Assembly: GCA_035640475.1 (NCBI GenBank)
Contig: DASQWC010000023.1
Span: 1 to 64,000 of the forward strand
Direction of reading: 5' to 3'
From: DASQWC01 sp035640475
GTDB taxonomy: Bacteria > Actinomycetota > JAICYB01
Length of the DNA stretch: 64,000 nt
The position numbers and the translations under genes were made by a program. Below the pieces are notes generated by a model that was not told the origin of the DNA, searched no databases, and worked only from the letters and a program-made list of their open reading frames with translations. This document shows positions 10,508 to 19,855 of this stretch, in pieces (position 1 is the stretch's first letter; the number at the start of each line of letters is the position of its first letter).

Positions 10508-10846
10508 CTAGCCGCCGTTGGCGGCGGCGTCGATCACCGGGCGGCCGAGCAACGCCTCGAGCACGCGGTGCTCTCCCGACCAATGCTCTCGGAGGATCGG
10601 CTCGGGAACGCGGCGCAGGAGTGTGCGCACACCTACCGTCAGCACGACGACGTCGTCGAGCTGACCGAGTACCGGGATCCAGTCCGGGACGACGTCGATA
10701 GGCAACGCCAGGTACGCGGCGAGCGCGACGAGGCCCCCGCGAACGAGGCGCGGTGCACGATTGTCGCGGGTGACGCGCCACAGCAGCTTGGCGATGTCGG
10801 GCAGCGCGAAGACCAGATCCTTCGTTGAAGCATCGCGTTCGGCCAT
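10508..10846 (-). CDS. DUF1232 (YkvA-like) protein
   Basis: A 112-aa protein with the DUF1232 core LVALAAYLALPIDVVPDWIPVLGQLDDVVVL, including the conserved PIDVVPD and DD motifs. One hydrophobic helix overlaps the core. The function of the family is unknown. It lies 18 bases downstream of the phosphotransferase on the same strand, and its 3' end meets the AI-2E gene; a GCCGCC/GGCGGC inverted repeat there could help termination. Confidence 0.83.
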   Translation of the reverse strand: MAERDASTKDLVFALPDIAKLLWRVTRDNRAPRLVRGGLVALAAYLALPIDVVPDWIPVLGQLDDVVVLTVGVRTLLRRVPEPILREHWSGEHRVLEALLGRPVIDAAANGG

Positions 10847-10864
10847 GCGGAGGATGTTACCCGC

Positions 10865-11824
10865 TCAGACAGGCGACCAGGTCTCGAGCGCCGTGCGCAC
10901 TCGAGCGATCCACCAGTCGAGATCCGCACGTTCGCGTTCGCGGACGGCCGGGTCGGGGTTCTCGACGATGTCGAGGGCCTTGTTCCAACCGAGCGAGGCG
11001 AGACCACCAATGAGCGCGATCTCCAGAGCACGAGGATCGAAGTGTTCGCCCGAGATCTCTCGGAAGTCGTCGATGATCTGCTCGCGGGACGCATCGACTC
11101 GAGTCGCCGAGATGATCAGGTACCAGGCGAACTCGACGAACGGTGGTGCGTTCGCAGTGATCTCCCAGTCGAGCAGGACGACTTTGTCCGCCGTGAGCCC
11201 AAGGTTGTGCAGCCGAAGATCGCCGTGGATGAACGTCGTTGGATGTTGCGTCAGCTCGGTCGAGATCAAGGCAGGGTCGCCGAGGAGCGCCGCCATCGCA
11301 CCGGCGATGTCCGGGGGCGCGACATCCGGGAAGAGCTCCCAGCCGCGCGCAATCAGTTTCGAGATCGAGAAGTCCGCAGCGACCGTGTGCAGCCGAAGAA
11401 AGACCGAGTAGTACTCATCGAGCGACGGAATCTGCTCAACATATTCGCCCCAAAACTCTTGGTGCAGCTCGTTGACCGCGCTCAAGACGCGCCGGCTCTC
11501 ATCGCGCGTCAGGACGTAATCGTCTGGCAAGAGGGTGTTGGATACATCGCGGAGCACGAGGATCCAGCCGTCGTCGTCGGGCTCGACGGCGAGTATCGCG
11601 TGATCGATCACCGATGGAACCCGATCGAACACGCCGTCGGTCCACAGCCGGTACTGGCGGTCGGGTTGTCCACCGAGGCTCGCGACCAGTCCGTCGAGGT
11701 GAACGTGCTTGATGACCACCTTCGTCCCGTCGCGCAGGACGGCGCGTTCGAAAGTCGCGTCGGTCCGACCTCCCTCGCCGGCGAACGGGCCGCGCTCGCG
11801 AGCGCCCTCGAGTATCGAGCTCAG
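10865..11824 (-). CDS. aminoglycoside/choline-kinase-like phosphotransferase, CTG start
   Basis: A 319-aa phosphotransferase with N-lobe lysine in KVVIKHVH, catalytic loop FIHGDLRLHNLGL and metal motif VVLLDWEI. It is a paralogue of the kinase at 58983-59981, with the same start (SSILEGARERGPF versus SSLDELLAGAESREPW). Homology requires the protein to begin near residue SSIL, yet no ATG, GTG or TTG exists there. A CTG at 11824 sits in a CTGA overlap with the preceding short ORF's stop and is the best start. The substrate is unknown. Confidence 0.75.
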   Translation of the reverse strand: MSSILEGARERGPFAGEGGRTDATFERAVLRDGTKVVIKHVHLDGLVASLGGQPDRQYRLWTDGVFDRVPSVIDHAILAVEPDDDGWILVLRDVSNTLLPDDYVLTRDESRRVLSAVNELHQEFWGEYVEQIPSLDEYYSVFLRLHTVAADFSISKLIARGWELFPDVAPPDIAGAMAALLGDPALISTELTQHPTTFIHGDLRLHNLGLTADKVVLLDWEITANAPPFVEFAWYLIISATRVDASREQIIDDFREISGEHFDPRALEIALIGGLASLGWNKALDIVENPDPAVRERERADLDWWIARVRTALETWSPV

Positions 11825-11934
11825 GGCCTGATCATGTCGGCGAAGACGTCGTCGGCCAGGAGGCCGTCCGGGTCGTTCGTCTCGACGAATCGCACGAATC
11901 GCTCTGCGATCCCCTTCGCAGCTTCGTGGTCCAT
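11821..11934 (-). CDS. 37-aa ORF, possible truncated SnoaL/NTF2-like domain
   Basis: A 37-codon ORF beginning ATG 11934 with an excellent Shine-Dalgarno (AGGAGG, 4 bases before the ATG). The peptide (IAERFVRFVETNDPDGLLAD followed by DVFADM) resembles the first helices and strand of SnoaL/NTF2-fold proteins, which are normally 110-140 aa, but then stops. The stop overlaps the CTG start of the kinase. It may be a domain remnant, a leader that loads ribosomes onto the kinase, or the front of a frameshifted fusion. The SD is strong evidence that it is translated. Confidence 0.55.
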   Translation of the reverse strand: MDHEAAKGIAERFVRFVETNDPDGLLADDVFADMIRP

Positions 11935-11963
11935 ACGTCCTCCTAGCTCTACGCAAGGATAGA

Positions 11964-11969
11964 TATGCT
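11964..11969 (+). promoter_or_regulatory. candidate -10 box of the sdhCAB promoter (leaderless)
   Basis: TATGCT lies 6 bases before the sdhC GTG at 11976, placing the predicted transcription start at the start codon. No ribosome-binding site precedes the GTG. The divergent 37-aa ORF starts only 41 bases away, so the two promoters must overlap. Confidence 0.5.
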
Positions 11970-11975
11970 CCAGTC

Positions 11976-12764
11976 GTGCTGGCTCCAGAACGTCGTCTCG
12001 AGGTGCAAACGAAAGCCCGAGCGGCCATCGAGAAGGCGACGCTGCGCAAGGATCCGTGGTGGGCCTACCCCGTCGCGATCCTCGGATTCCTCGGCGCGAC
12101 CTTGCTGTACTCAACTTGGGCCGGCTTGCAGACGAGCGGCTACTTCGCCGAGCCGTACATCTCGCCGATCTTCTCGCCGTGCCTTGCAGTCAACTGCGAG
12201 CACGCCACCGTCCGGCTCATCGGGGAGTGGTGGTTTTTATCGCCCGCACTGCTCGTCATGTGGCTGCCGATCCTCTTCCGCCTGACCTGCTACTACTACC
12301 GAAAGGCCTACTACCGGGCCGCATTCCTCTCGCCGCCCGCCTGCGCGGTGGCCGAACCCGCGCCCCGCTACAACGGTGAGACAAAGCTTCTGATCTTCCA
12401 GAACCTCCACCGCTACTTCTTCTATCTGATGCTCGTGAACATGGTGTTCCTGACATGGGACACGGTGAAGGCGTTCATGTTCCCGGACGGCTTCGGCATC
12501 GGCGTCGGCACGCTCGTCTTCCTCGTGATGATCGCGACGATGGGCCTGTACGTCGCCTCCTGTCATTCGTGCCGTCACGCGATCGGCGGCCACGTCGACA
12601 CGTTCTCGCGCGCACCGTTGCGCTACGGCGCATGGAAGATCGTCAGCCGGCTGAACGAGCGGCACGGCATCTACGCCTTAGCGAGCCTCTTCTGGATTCC
12701 GATCACCGACCTCTACGTGCGGCTCGTTGCCGCCGACGTGATCACCGACTTCCGGATTCTGTAA
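11976..12764 (+). CDS. sdhC: succinate dehydrogenase membrane anchor subunit (Sdh1-type)
   Basis: A 262-aa integral membrane protein with about five helices (VAILGFLGATLLYSTW, FLSPALLVMWLPILF, YFFYLMLVNMVFLTW, GTLVFLVMIATMGLYV, YALASLFWIPITDLYV). Size and gene order C-A-B match the mycobacterial Sdh1 complex (Rv0249c-Rv0247c in M. tuberculosis), where a single ~270-aa subunit anchors the enzyme and handles quinone. Histidines in LHRYFFY and SCHSCRHAIGGH are candidate haem or quinone-site residues. The TAA overlaps the ATG of sdhA (TAATG), indicating translational coupling. Confidence 0.85.
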   Translation: MLAPERRLEVQTKARAAIEKATLRKDPWWAYPVAILGFLGATLLYSTWAGLQTSGYFAEPYISPIFSPCLAVNCEHATVRLIGEWWFLSPALLVMWLPILFRLTCYYYRKAYYRAAFLSPPACAVAEPAPRYNGETKLLIFQNLHRYFFYLMLVNMVFLTWDTVKAFMFPDGFGIGVGTLVFLVMIATMGLYVASCHSCRHAIGGHVDTFSRAPLRYGAWKIVSRLNERHGIYALASLFWIPITDLYVRLVAADVITDFRIL

Positions 12765-14572
12765 TGGCCTCCTACGAGTCACATACGTACGACGTCATCG
12801 TCATCGGCGCCGGCGGCGCGGGGCTGCGGGCGGCCATCGAGTCGTCCCGGGCCGGGTGCAGAACCGCGCTCATCTGCAAGTCCCTCCTCGGCAAGGCGCA
12901 CACCGTCATGGCCGAAGGCGGTATCGCCGCGGCGCTCGGCAACGTCTACCCCGAGGACAACTGGCAGGTGCACTTCCGCGACACGATGCGCGGCGGCAAG
13001 TTCCTGAACAACTGGCGCATGGCGCAGCTGCACGCACAGGAGGCGCCGGAGCGTGTCTGGGAGCTCGAGGAGTGGGGCGCACTCTTCGATCGCACCCCGG
13101 ACGGACGCATCTTGCAGCGCGACTTCGGCGGTCACCGGTACGCGCGACTCGCGCACGTCGGCGACCGGACCGGGCTCGAAATGATCCGCACGCTCCAACA
13201 GAACGCAGTCTCCGGCGGCTCGATCGACGTCTTCATGGAGTGCACGATCATGCGGCTGCTGCGCGATTCTTCCGGAAACGTGAACGGCGCGTTCGGCTAC
13301 TGGCGGCCGTCCGGCGAGTTCATCGCGTTCGCGGCCAAAGCCGTCGTCCTCGCAACCGGCGGCATCGGCAAGGCGTGGAAGATCACATCGAACTCGTGGG
13401 AGTACACGGGCGACGGGCACGCGATGGCGCTGTGGGCGGGGGCTGATCTCATCGACATGGAGTTCGTGCAGTTCCATCCGACGGGGATGGTGTGGCCGCC
13501 GTCGGTGCGCGGGATTCTCGTGACTGAAGGCGTTCGGGGGGACGGCGGCGTCCTACTCAACTCCCTCGGCAATCGCTTCATGTTCAACTACATCCCCGAC
13601 CTCTTCCGGAAAGAGACGGCCGAGACGGAGGAAGAGGCCGACCGCTGGCTCGCGAAGGATCGCGAGAACGCGCGCCGCACACCCGACCTGTTGCCGCGCG
13701 ACGAAGTCGCCCGCGCCATCAACTCGGAAGTGAAGGCCGGGCGCGGGAGCCCGCACGGCGGCGTCTTCCTCGACGTCTCATCCCGGCTCGACGCCGCGAC
13801 CATCAAGCGCCGGCTCCCGTCGATGTACCACCAGTTCAAGGAGCTCGCCGACGTCGACATCACCGCCGAGCCCATGGAGGTCGGGCCGACGTGCCATTAC
13901 GTGATGGGTGGCATTCGTGTCGAGGCCGACACGACGGCGGCGACGATCCCGGGACTGTTCGCATCCGGTGAATCCGCCGGCGGCATGCACGGCGCCAACC
14001 GGCTGGGCGGGAACTCCCTGTCCGACTTGCTCGTCTTCGGCAAGCGATCAGGCGAGCACGCAGCACAATACGCGCAGAGCGTGTCGAGCGATCCCCAGAT
14101 CGACACAGCCCAGCTGGACGACCTTGCCCGGCACGCACTTGCGCCCTTCGAGCGCGTGAGCGGAGAGAACCCGTACACCATCCACCACGACTTGCAGGAT
14201 GCGATGCAGACGCTCGTCGGCATCATCCGCAACGAGAGCGAGCTCGCCAAGGCCATCGACGAAATCCAAGTGCTGCGCGACCGGGCGTCGAACGTTCGAG
14301 TCACCGGGAGCCGCAAGTACAACCCGGGCTGGCACCTGGCGATGGACCTGCAGGCGTTGCTTGCCGTCTCCGAATGCTGCGCCCGCGCAGCACTCGAACG
14401 CCGTGAGAGCCGGGGCGGTCACACACGCGACGACTACCCAGACACCGACGCCGAGTTCGCGAAGGTGAACATCGCCTGCCGGCAGGACGGCGACACGATC
14501 TCGACCCGGCAGGAGCCGCTGCCGCAGATGCCCGACGAGCTCCGCAAGATCATCGAGGAGCAACCGACGTGA
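12764..14572 (+). CDS. sdhA: succinate dehydrogenase/fumarate reductase flavoprotein subunit
   Basis: A 602-aa FAD-binding subunit oxidising succinate to fumarate. It shows the N-terminal dinucleotide fold DVIVIGAGGAGLRAAIES, the motif HTVMAEGGIAAALGN (in which a His normally carries covalent FAD), the substrate-site FVQFHPTGM and TEGVRGDGG, and the FAD motif GANRLGGNSLSDLLVFG. Catalytic Arg/His positions appear intact. Slightly shorter than mycobacterial Sdh1 SdhA (~646 aa). ATG 12764 is used rather than the longer frame, which overlaps sdhC. Confidence 0.95.
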   Translation: MASYESHTYDVIVIGAGGAGLRAAIESSRAGCRTALICKSLLGKAHTVMAEGGIAAALGNVYPEDNWQVHFRDTMRGGKFLNNWRMAQLHAQEAPERVWELEEWGALFDRTPDGRILQRDFGGHRYARLAHVGDRTGLEMIRTLQQNAVSGGSIDVFMECTIMRLLRDSSGNVNGAFGYWRPSGEFIAFAAKAVVLATGGIGKAWKITSNSWEYTGDGHAMALWAGADLIDMEFVQFHPTGMVWPPSVRGILVTEGVRGDGGVLLNSLGNRFMFNYIPDLFRKETAETEEEADRWLAKDRENARRTPDLLPRDEVARAINSEVKAGRGSPHGGVFLDVSSRLDAATIKRRLPSMYHQFKELADVDITAEPMEVGPTCHYVMGGIRVEADTTAATIPGLFASGESAGGMHGANRLGGNSLSDLLVFGKRSGEHAAQYAQSVSSDPQIDTAQLDDLARHALAPFERVSGENPYTIHHDLQDAMQTLVGIIRNESELAKAIDEIQVLRDRASNVRVTGSRKYNPGWHLAMDLQALLAVSECCARAALERRESRGGHTRDDYPDTDAEFAKVNIACRQDGDTISTRQEPLPQMPDELRKIIEEQPT

Positions 14573-15384
14573 CCATTGCGCGTCCTCACGGACTCGAGCA
14601 GTGGGCGGCCGATCGCCGTGAGGAGATCACCGGCACGCGTATCGCGCGCATGAGGATCTGGCGCGGAGACGAACGCGGCGGCGACTTCGAGGAGTTCCGA
14701 GTTCCCTATGAGGACGGCGAGGTCGTCCTCGACCTCTTGCACCGAGTCCAAGCGACGCAAGCCGGCGACCTGGCCGTCCGGTGGAACTGCAAGGCCGGCA
14801 AGTGCGGCTCGTGCTCGGCCGAGGTCAACGGGAAGCCGCGCCTGACGTGTATGACGCGCATGAGCATCTTCGACCCGGACGAAGAGATCACGGTAGCTCC
14901 CATGCGCACGTTCCCCATCGTCAAGGACCTCGTGACCGATGTGTCGTTCAACTTCGAGATGGCCAAGAAGATCCCGGCCCTCAAGACGAAGGCACCCGAG
15001 GGCGAGGACGGCCGCCATCGCATGTACCAGGAAGACATCGACCGGATCCAAGAGTTCCGCAAGTGCATCGAGTGCTTCCTCTGCCAGAACGTCTGCCACG
15101 TCATCCGCGACCATGAGGAGAACAAGCCGCACTTCGCGGGGCCGCGCTTCTTCATCCGGCTGGCGGAGCTCGAGATGCACCCACTCGACACCGAGGATCG
15201 ACGAGATCTCATGCAGGACGACCTCGGCCTGGGTTACTGCAACATCACGAAATGCTGCACTGATGTTTGTCCCGAGTCGATCCATATCACCGACAACGGC
15301 ATCATTCCGTTGAAGGAACGCGTTGTGGACCGGAAGTACGACCCCGTCGCGTTCGTCATCGGGAAGATCAGGCGTAAGCGCTGA
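14569..15384 (+). CDS. sdhB: succinate dehydrogenase iron-sulfur subunit
   Basis: A 271-aa electron-transfer subunit. The N-terminal 2Fe-2S ferredoxin domain has CKAGKCGSCSAEVNGKPRLTC; the C-terminal domain has two cysteine clusters, CIECFLCQNVCHV and CNITKCCTDVCP, for the 4Fe-4S and 3Fe-4S centres. It passes electrons from FAD to quinone in SdhC. GTG 14569 overlaps the sdhA stop by 4 bases (GTGA). Its own stop overlaps the CTG start of the next gene. Confidence 0.95.
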   Translation: MTIARPHGLEQWAADRREEITGTRIARMRIWRGDERGGDFEEFRVPYEDGEVVLDLLHRVQATQAGDLAVRWNCKAGKCGSCSAEVNGKPRLTCMTRMSIFDPDEEITVAPMRTFPIVKDLVTDVSFNFEMAKKIPALKTKAPEGEDGRHRMYQEDIDRIQEFRKCIECFLCQNVCHVIRDHEENKPHFAGPRFFIRLAELEMHPLDTEDRRDLMQDDLGLGYCNITKCCTDVCPESIHITDNGIIPLKERVVDRKYDPVAFVIGKIRRKR

Positions 15385-16964
15385 CGCGCCGCGTCGAGTA
15401 CACACGCGAGATCACCGCAGTCACCGAGACGGTCGTCGACATCGTCCGGCGTCTCCATCCCGGCGGGTCGACGGCCGCAGACGGCACATACACCTGGGTC
15501 GAGATCTCGACCATGGGGAGCGACAACGAGCTGGAGCTCTCAGCTCGTGCCGAAGAAGCGCCGTCCGGGTGCCGGATCGTTCTCAGCTGCACGTACGGCG
15601 CCGCCGTCCCGTACTTCGAATGGGCCTTCGCGGGGTTCGTCCGTAACTCGGTGCGGCAAATGCTCGTCCACCGGGCTTCCGTGCTCGAGGCCGTCGCAAC
15701 GGGCGCAGAGCCGCCGCCACCGCCGAAGACGCCCTGGTGGGCGCCGCCCGACCCGATGACATCGGACCAGATCCGGATCATCGCAACACTGAGCCTGCTC
15801 CTCGCGGTTGCGGAGTACGGCGGGTCGTTGCTCACCCAAACCGTCGACTACGTCGCCAAGAGCTACGACGCCACAAACGCAGAGCTCGGCGTGGTCACAG
15901 CGCTGACACGAATCGGCGCGCTGATCGCTCTCGCCGGCGGGATCCTCACGGATCGCATGGGGCGTCGAAAGCTCCTGCTCTGGGCCACGGCGACGGCCTT
16001 GATCGCGACGGCGTCGACGGCTCTCGCGCCCGACCTGACCAGCTTCACGATCTTGCAGCTGATCGTGCGCGGCACGGTCAACCTCGTCGTCGTCGTCGCC
16101 TTCATCGCCGCCGTTGAGGAAGCACCCGAGGGCTCGAGGACGTACACGATCGCGATTGTCGGCATCGCCGGCGGTCTCGGCTATGTGATCCCGACGCTCC
16201 TCTTGCCGATCGCCGACATCGCCGACGAGGCGTGGCGCGCGATCTACGGACTCGGGCTCGTTGGGCTGGCCTTCCTGCCCGCCATCTCCAGGACTCTCAC
16301 CGAGACACGCCGCTTCGCGGCCCTCGTGGCACGTGGAGCGCGGGGACGGATGGGCGAGATCGTGGACAAGCGATACGGGAGCAGGTTCGTCCTGCTCTGC
16401 ATCGCAAGCTTCCTCATGTACTTCTATCTCGCACCGCAAGCCCAGTTCACGAACCGATACCTCGGCGATGAACGCGGCTTTTCCGGCGCGGGCATCTTGC
16501 TGTTACGCACCGTCACCCAGGCCCTGCCCGGTCTGGTCGCCGCGTTCATCGGCGGCCGGCTCGCCGAATCGAGCGGACGACGCCCGATAGCGCGTTTGGG
16601 CCTCGCGCTTACCGCCGTTACCGGCGCTGCGTACTTCTCGATGGGCGGACCGACCCTTTGGCTGATGCTGGCGATCGCGACCGCGGCCGAAGCGCTGGCC
16701 GGCCCGGCGTTATCGGCCTTCGGCACCGAGCTTTTCCCTACCGAGGTGCGCGGAACGGCCGGCGGGTGGCTCACGATCGCGAGCGTGAGCGGATCGGCGT
16801 CCGGGCTGCTGGTCGTCGGCTATCTCGCCGACCCGCTCGGCTCGATCGGCTACGCGGCCGCCATCACCGCGGCGGCGCCGCTGCTCGTAGCGCTGTTCTT
16901 CATCCAGCGCCTCCCCGAAGCACGCGGACGCCTGCTGGAGGATGTCAGCCCGTCGGAGGTCTAG
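15381..16964 (+). CDS. SRPBCC-domain/MFS transporter fusion, CTG start
   Basis: A 527-aa two-part protein. Residues ~1-115 look like an SRPBCC/START-type ligand-binding fold (TRRVEYTREITAVTETVVDI, then TYTWVEIS and a C-terminal amphipathic helix FAGFVRNSVRQML). Residues ~135-515 form a 12-helix MFS permease with the loop motif GGILTDRMGRRK. The frame is closed by a stop at 15375 and contains no ATG, GTG or TTG before 15513, which is already inside the SRPBCC fold. CTG 15381, overlapping the sdhB stop as CTGA, is therefore the probable start. The permease substrate is unknown; the SRPBCC part may be a cytosolic lipid or hydrophobic-ligand sensor. Confidence 0.78.
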   Translation: MTRRVEYTREITAVTETVVDIVRRLHPGGSTAADGTYTWVEISTMGSDNELELSARAEEAPSGCRIVLSCTYGAAVPYFEWAFAGFVRNSVRQMLVHRASVLEAVATGAEPPPPPKTPWWAPPDPMTSDQIRIIATLSLLLAVAEYGGSLLTQTVDYVAKSYDATNAELGVVTALTRIGALIALAGGILTDRMGRRKLLLWATATALIATASTALAPDLTSFTILQLIVRGTVNLVVVVAFIAAVEEAPEGSRTYTIAIVGIAGGLGYVIPTLLLPIADIADEAWRAIYGLGLVGLAFLPAISRTLTETRRFAALVARGARGRMGEIVDKRYGSRFVLLCIASFLMYFYLAPQAQFTNRYLGDERGFSGAGILLLRTVTQALPGLVAAFIGGRLAESSGRRPIARLGLALTAVTGAAYFSMGGPTLWLMLAIATAAEALAGPALSAFGTELFPTEVRGTAGGWLTIASVSGSASGLLVVGYLADPLGSIGYAAAITAAAPLLVALFFIQRLPEARGRLLEDVSPSEV

Positions 16965-17000
16965 GACACAGCGCGTCCACTACGTCATGTCAAGCTTGCT

Positions 17001-18245
17001 TTACATACGATCAACGATCGCCTGGCCGAACTCGCTGCACTTCACGGGCTCGACCGGCGGTTCCATCAGGCGGGCGAAGTCGTACGTGACGACCTTCTCG
17101 GCGATCGCCCGCTCGATCCCCTTCTCGATGAGGTCGGCCGCGGTGTCCCAGCCCAGGTGCCGGAACATCATCACACCGGAGAGGATCACCGACGACGGGT
17201 TCACTTTGTCCTGGCCCGCGTACTTCGGCGCCGTCCCGTGGGTCGCCTCGAAGATCGCGTGGCCCGTGTCGTAGTTGATGTTGCCGCCGGGGGCGATGCC
17301 GATCCCGCCGACCTGCGCAGCGAGCGCGTCGGACAAATAATCGCCGTTGAGGTTCATCGTCGCGATGACCTCGAACTCGTCCGGACGCGTCAGCACTTGC
17401 TGGAGGGTGATGTCGGCGATGTTGTCCCACACGAGGATCTGGCCCTCGGCCGGCTTGCCCCCGCAGTCCTCCCACGTGACGGCCTTGCCTTCGTACTCGC
17501 GCCGGACGAGGTCGTAACCCCAGTCACGGAAGGCGCCCTCGGTGAACTTCATGATGTTGCCCTTGTGGACGAGGCAAACGGACCGACGGTTGTACTTCAT
17601 CGCATAGGCCAGCGCCGCACGCACCAGTCGTTCGGTGCCCTCGCGCGACACCGGCTTGATCCCGATTCCGCTCGTCGCCGGGAACCGAATCTTGTGGACG
17701 TCCATCTCTTGCTCGAGGAACGCGATGAGCTTCTTCGCTTCCTCACTTTCGCCTTCCCATTCGATGCCCGCGTAGATGTCCTCGGTGTTCTCGCGGAAGA
17801 TGACCATGTCGACCTTCTGCGGCTCTCGCACCGGTGAGGGCACGCCCTGGTACCAACGCACCGGACGCAGGCACACGTACAGATCGAGGATCTGCCGGAG
17901 CGCGACGTTCAATGAACGAATGCCGCCACCGACGGGAGTCGTCAGCGGGCCTTTGATGCCGACGAGGTACGCGCGAAACGCCTCGATCGTGTCGTCCGGC
18001 AGCCAGTTCCCGTATTTGTCGAACGCAGCCTGTCCGGCGAAGACCTCGAACCAATGGATGCGCTTGCTGCCGCCGAAGGCCTTCTCGACGGCCGCGTCGA
18101 AGACGAGCTGCGACGCGGCCCAGATGTCTGGGCCCGTGCCGTCCCCGCGGATGAACGGCAGGATCGGGTCGTCCGGAACGTTGAGCTCGCCGTCGGCGAT
18201 CGAGATCGTGCTGCCGTCGGGCGGTGTGAGGTCGTCGAAAGGCAT
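17001..18245 (-). CDS. icd: NADP-dependent isocitrate dehydrogenase
   Basis: A 414-aa homodimeric isocitrate dehydrogenase of the E. coli type, decarboxylating isocitrate to 2-oxoglutarate. The active-site segment RSLNVALRQ contains the serine that is the AceK phosphorylation site in E. coli, followed by [15 protein letters not shown]. The cofactor loop [17 protein letters not shown] has the Lys-Tyr pair that selects NADP over NAD. SD AGAGGAG precedes ATG 18245. It supplies 2-oxoglutarate, the nitrogen acceptor relevant to the PII/AmtB locus further on. A GGCCC-TTC-GGGCC hairpin (18268-18280) lies in its upstream region. Confidence 0.95.
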   Translation of the reverse strand: MPFDDLTPPDGSTISIADGELNVPDDPILPFIRGDGTGPDIWAASQLVFDAAVEKAFGGSKRIHWFEVFAGQAAFDKYGNWLPDDTIEAFRAYLVGIKGPLTTPVGGGIRSLNVALRQILDLYVCLRPVRWYQGVPSPVREPQKVDMVIFRENTEDIYAGIEWEGESEEAKKLIAFLEQEMDVHKIRFPATSGIGIKPVSREGTERLVRAALAYAMKYNRRSVCLVHKGNIMKFTEGAFRDWGYDLVRREYEGKAVTWEDCGGKPAEGQILVWDNIADITLQQVLTRPDEFEVIATMNLNGDYLSDALAAQVGGIGIAPGGNINYDTGHAIFEATHGTAPKYAGQDKVNPSSVILSGVMMFRHLGWDTAADLIEKGIERAIAEKVVTYDFARLMEPPVEPVKCSEFGQAIVDRM

Positions 18246-18349
18246 GGGGTCTCCTCTTTATACGGGCGGCCCTTCGGGCCTGGGGCTGAACTCGGGCGAC
18301 GAACAGCGTAAGGGTTTGCCGGGCCCACCACTCGGGGAGGTCTCATCAC

Positions 18350-18805
18350 ATGGCTCCCCGGGAGACCAAGCCCGAACGTTTAGACCGCGAGCTCGGCGAG
18401 CTGCTCCAGGAGCTGCGCGTTGTCCTTCCCGGTGTGCAGGTGCTCTTTGCGTTCCTGCTCACCGTTCCGTTCTCGAACCGCTTCGCCGGACTGAGCTCCG
18501 TGGAGAAGGCGTTGTTCCTCGCGGCGCTCATCAGCGCCGCCGTTGCCTCGGCGCTTCTCATCTCGCCGAGCGCCTTTCATCGGATCCTGTTCCGCGAACG
18601 CGACAAGGAGTGGCTGCTGCTTGTCACGAACCGCCTCGCCATCGCCGGGACGGTGTTCCTTGCCGTCGCGATGACGTGCGCGCTCTTCCTCATCGCCGAG
18701 TTCCTGTACGGTTCCGCCGTCGGAGGAGCCGCAGCGGGGGCCGTCGGCGGGCTCTTCCTCATCCTGTGGTACGCCGTCCCGCTGGCCCGCCGAGCACGCG
18801 GATAG
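18350..18805 (+). CDS. DUF6328-type four-helix membrane protein
   Basis: A 151-aa protein with a charged N-terminus ([20 protein letters not shown]) followed by four hydrophobic helices. The [19 protein letters not shown] pattern is typical of the actinobacterial DUF6328 family, whose function is unknown. It lies between icd (divergent, 104-base gap) and mdh (same strand). Confidence 0.75.
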   Translation: MAPRETKPERLDRELGELLQELRVVLPGVQVLFAFLLTVPFSNRFAGLSSVEKALFLAALISAAVASALLISPSAFHRILFRERDKEWLLLVTNRLAIAGTVFLAVAMTCALFLIAEFLYGSAVGGAAAGAVGGLFLILWYAVPLARRARG

Positions 18806-18810
18806 CGCAC

Positions 18811-18816
18811 TATTCT
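18811..18816 (+). promoter_or_regulatory. candidate -10 box of the mdh promoter
   Basis: TATTCT lies 29 bases upstream of the mdh TTG, giving a leader of about 22 bases that contains the Shine-Dalgarno AAAGGAG (18834-18840). Unlike the leaderless promoters elsewhere in the window, this gene has a standard leader. Confidence 0.4.
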
Positions 18817-18845
18817 CTGCGGGTACACGTCCCAAAGGAGCCTCG

Positions 18846-19838
18846 TTGACCGAAAAGAAGCCGCTACGAGTTGCCGTGACCGGCGCCGCCGGCAATGTCA
18901 GCTACGCGTTGCTGTTCCGCCTGGCCAGCGGACAAGTTCTCGGGTCGAATCAGCCTCTCGAGCTTCGCCTGCAGGAGATCGAAGCCGTCGTGCCGGCCCT
19001 CGAGGGCGTCGTGATGGAGCTCGACGACTGTGCATTCCCACTCGTCCGGTCGATCGACGTGACCGCCGAGTACAAGACGGCCTTCGACGGCGCTTCGCTT
19101 GCGCTGCTCGTCGGCTCCGTTCCTCGCAAGGAGGGAATGGAGCGCAAGGACCTGTTGACCATCAACGGTGGAACGTTCAAGGCCCAGGGTGAGGCACTCC
19201 AGGCCGCGGCCGCCGACGACGTCCGCATCTTGGTCGTCGGCAACCCGTGCAACACGAACTGCCTTGTGGCTCGCGAGAACGCCCCGGACATCCCGGGCGA
19301 ACGGTGGTTCGCGATGACGCGCCTCGATCAAAACCGCGCGAAGGCGCAACTGGCCCAAAAGGCCAACGTTCCGGTCGCCGACGTCGCGAACCTCGCGATC
19401 TGGGGAAACCACTCGGCGACGCAATTCCCCGATTATCAGAACGCCACGATCGGCGGGCGTCCGGCCGCGGACGTGATCGTCGACGACCCGTGGCTGCGCG
19501 GCGATTTCATCACGACGATCCAGCAGCGTGGGGCCGCCGTCATCAAGGCGCGCGGTGCATCCTCCGCCGCATCGGCCGCCAATGCAGCGATCGATTCGGT
19601 GCAGAGCATTTTCAAGAAGACCGCAGCCGGTGACAACGTTGCGCTCGCCGTCCCGAGCAGCGGTGAGTACGGCATCCCGGAAGGTCTGCAGTTCGGGTTC
19701 CCCGTTCGAAGCACGGGGAAGAGCTGGAAGATCATCGAAGGATTCGAGCACGACGACTTCGCGAAAGAGAAGATCAAGGTCACGACGGACGAGCTCATCG
19801 AGGAGCGGGAAGCCGTCAAAGATCTCTTGCCGAGCTGA
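18846..19838 (+). CDS. mdh: malate dehydrogenase
   Basis: A 330-aa NAD-dependent malate dehydrogenase of the ~330-residue cytosolic-type clade. It has the Rossmann motif [13 protein letters not shown], the substrate arginine region [33 protein letters not shown], and the catalytic histidine in [11 protein letters not shown]. The TTG start is supported by AAAGGAG 5 bases upstream and by the family N-terminus. With sdhCAB and icd it forms a local TCA-cycle block. Confidence 0.95.
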   Translation: MTEKKPLRVAVTGAAGNVSYALLFRLASGQVLGSNQPLELRLQEIEAVVPALEGVVMELDDCAFPLVRSIDVTAEYKTAFDGASLALLVGSVPRKEGMERKDLLTINGGTFKAQGEALQAAAADDVRILVVGNPCNTNCLVARENAPDIPGERWFAMTRLDQNRAKAQLAQKANVPVADVANLAIWGNHSATQFPDYQNATIGGRPAADVIVDDPWLRGDFITTIQQRGAAVIKARGASSAASAANAAIDSVQSIFKKTAAGDNVALAVPSSGEYGIPEGLQFGFPVRSTGKSWKIIEGFEHDDFAKEKIKVTTDELIEEREAVKDLLPS

Positions 19839-19855
19839 CGAGGAAAGGAGACCAG

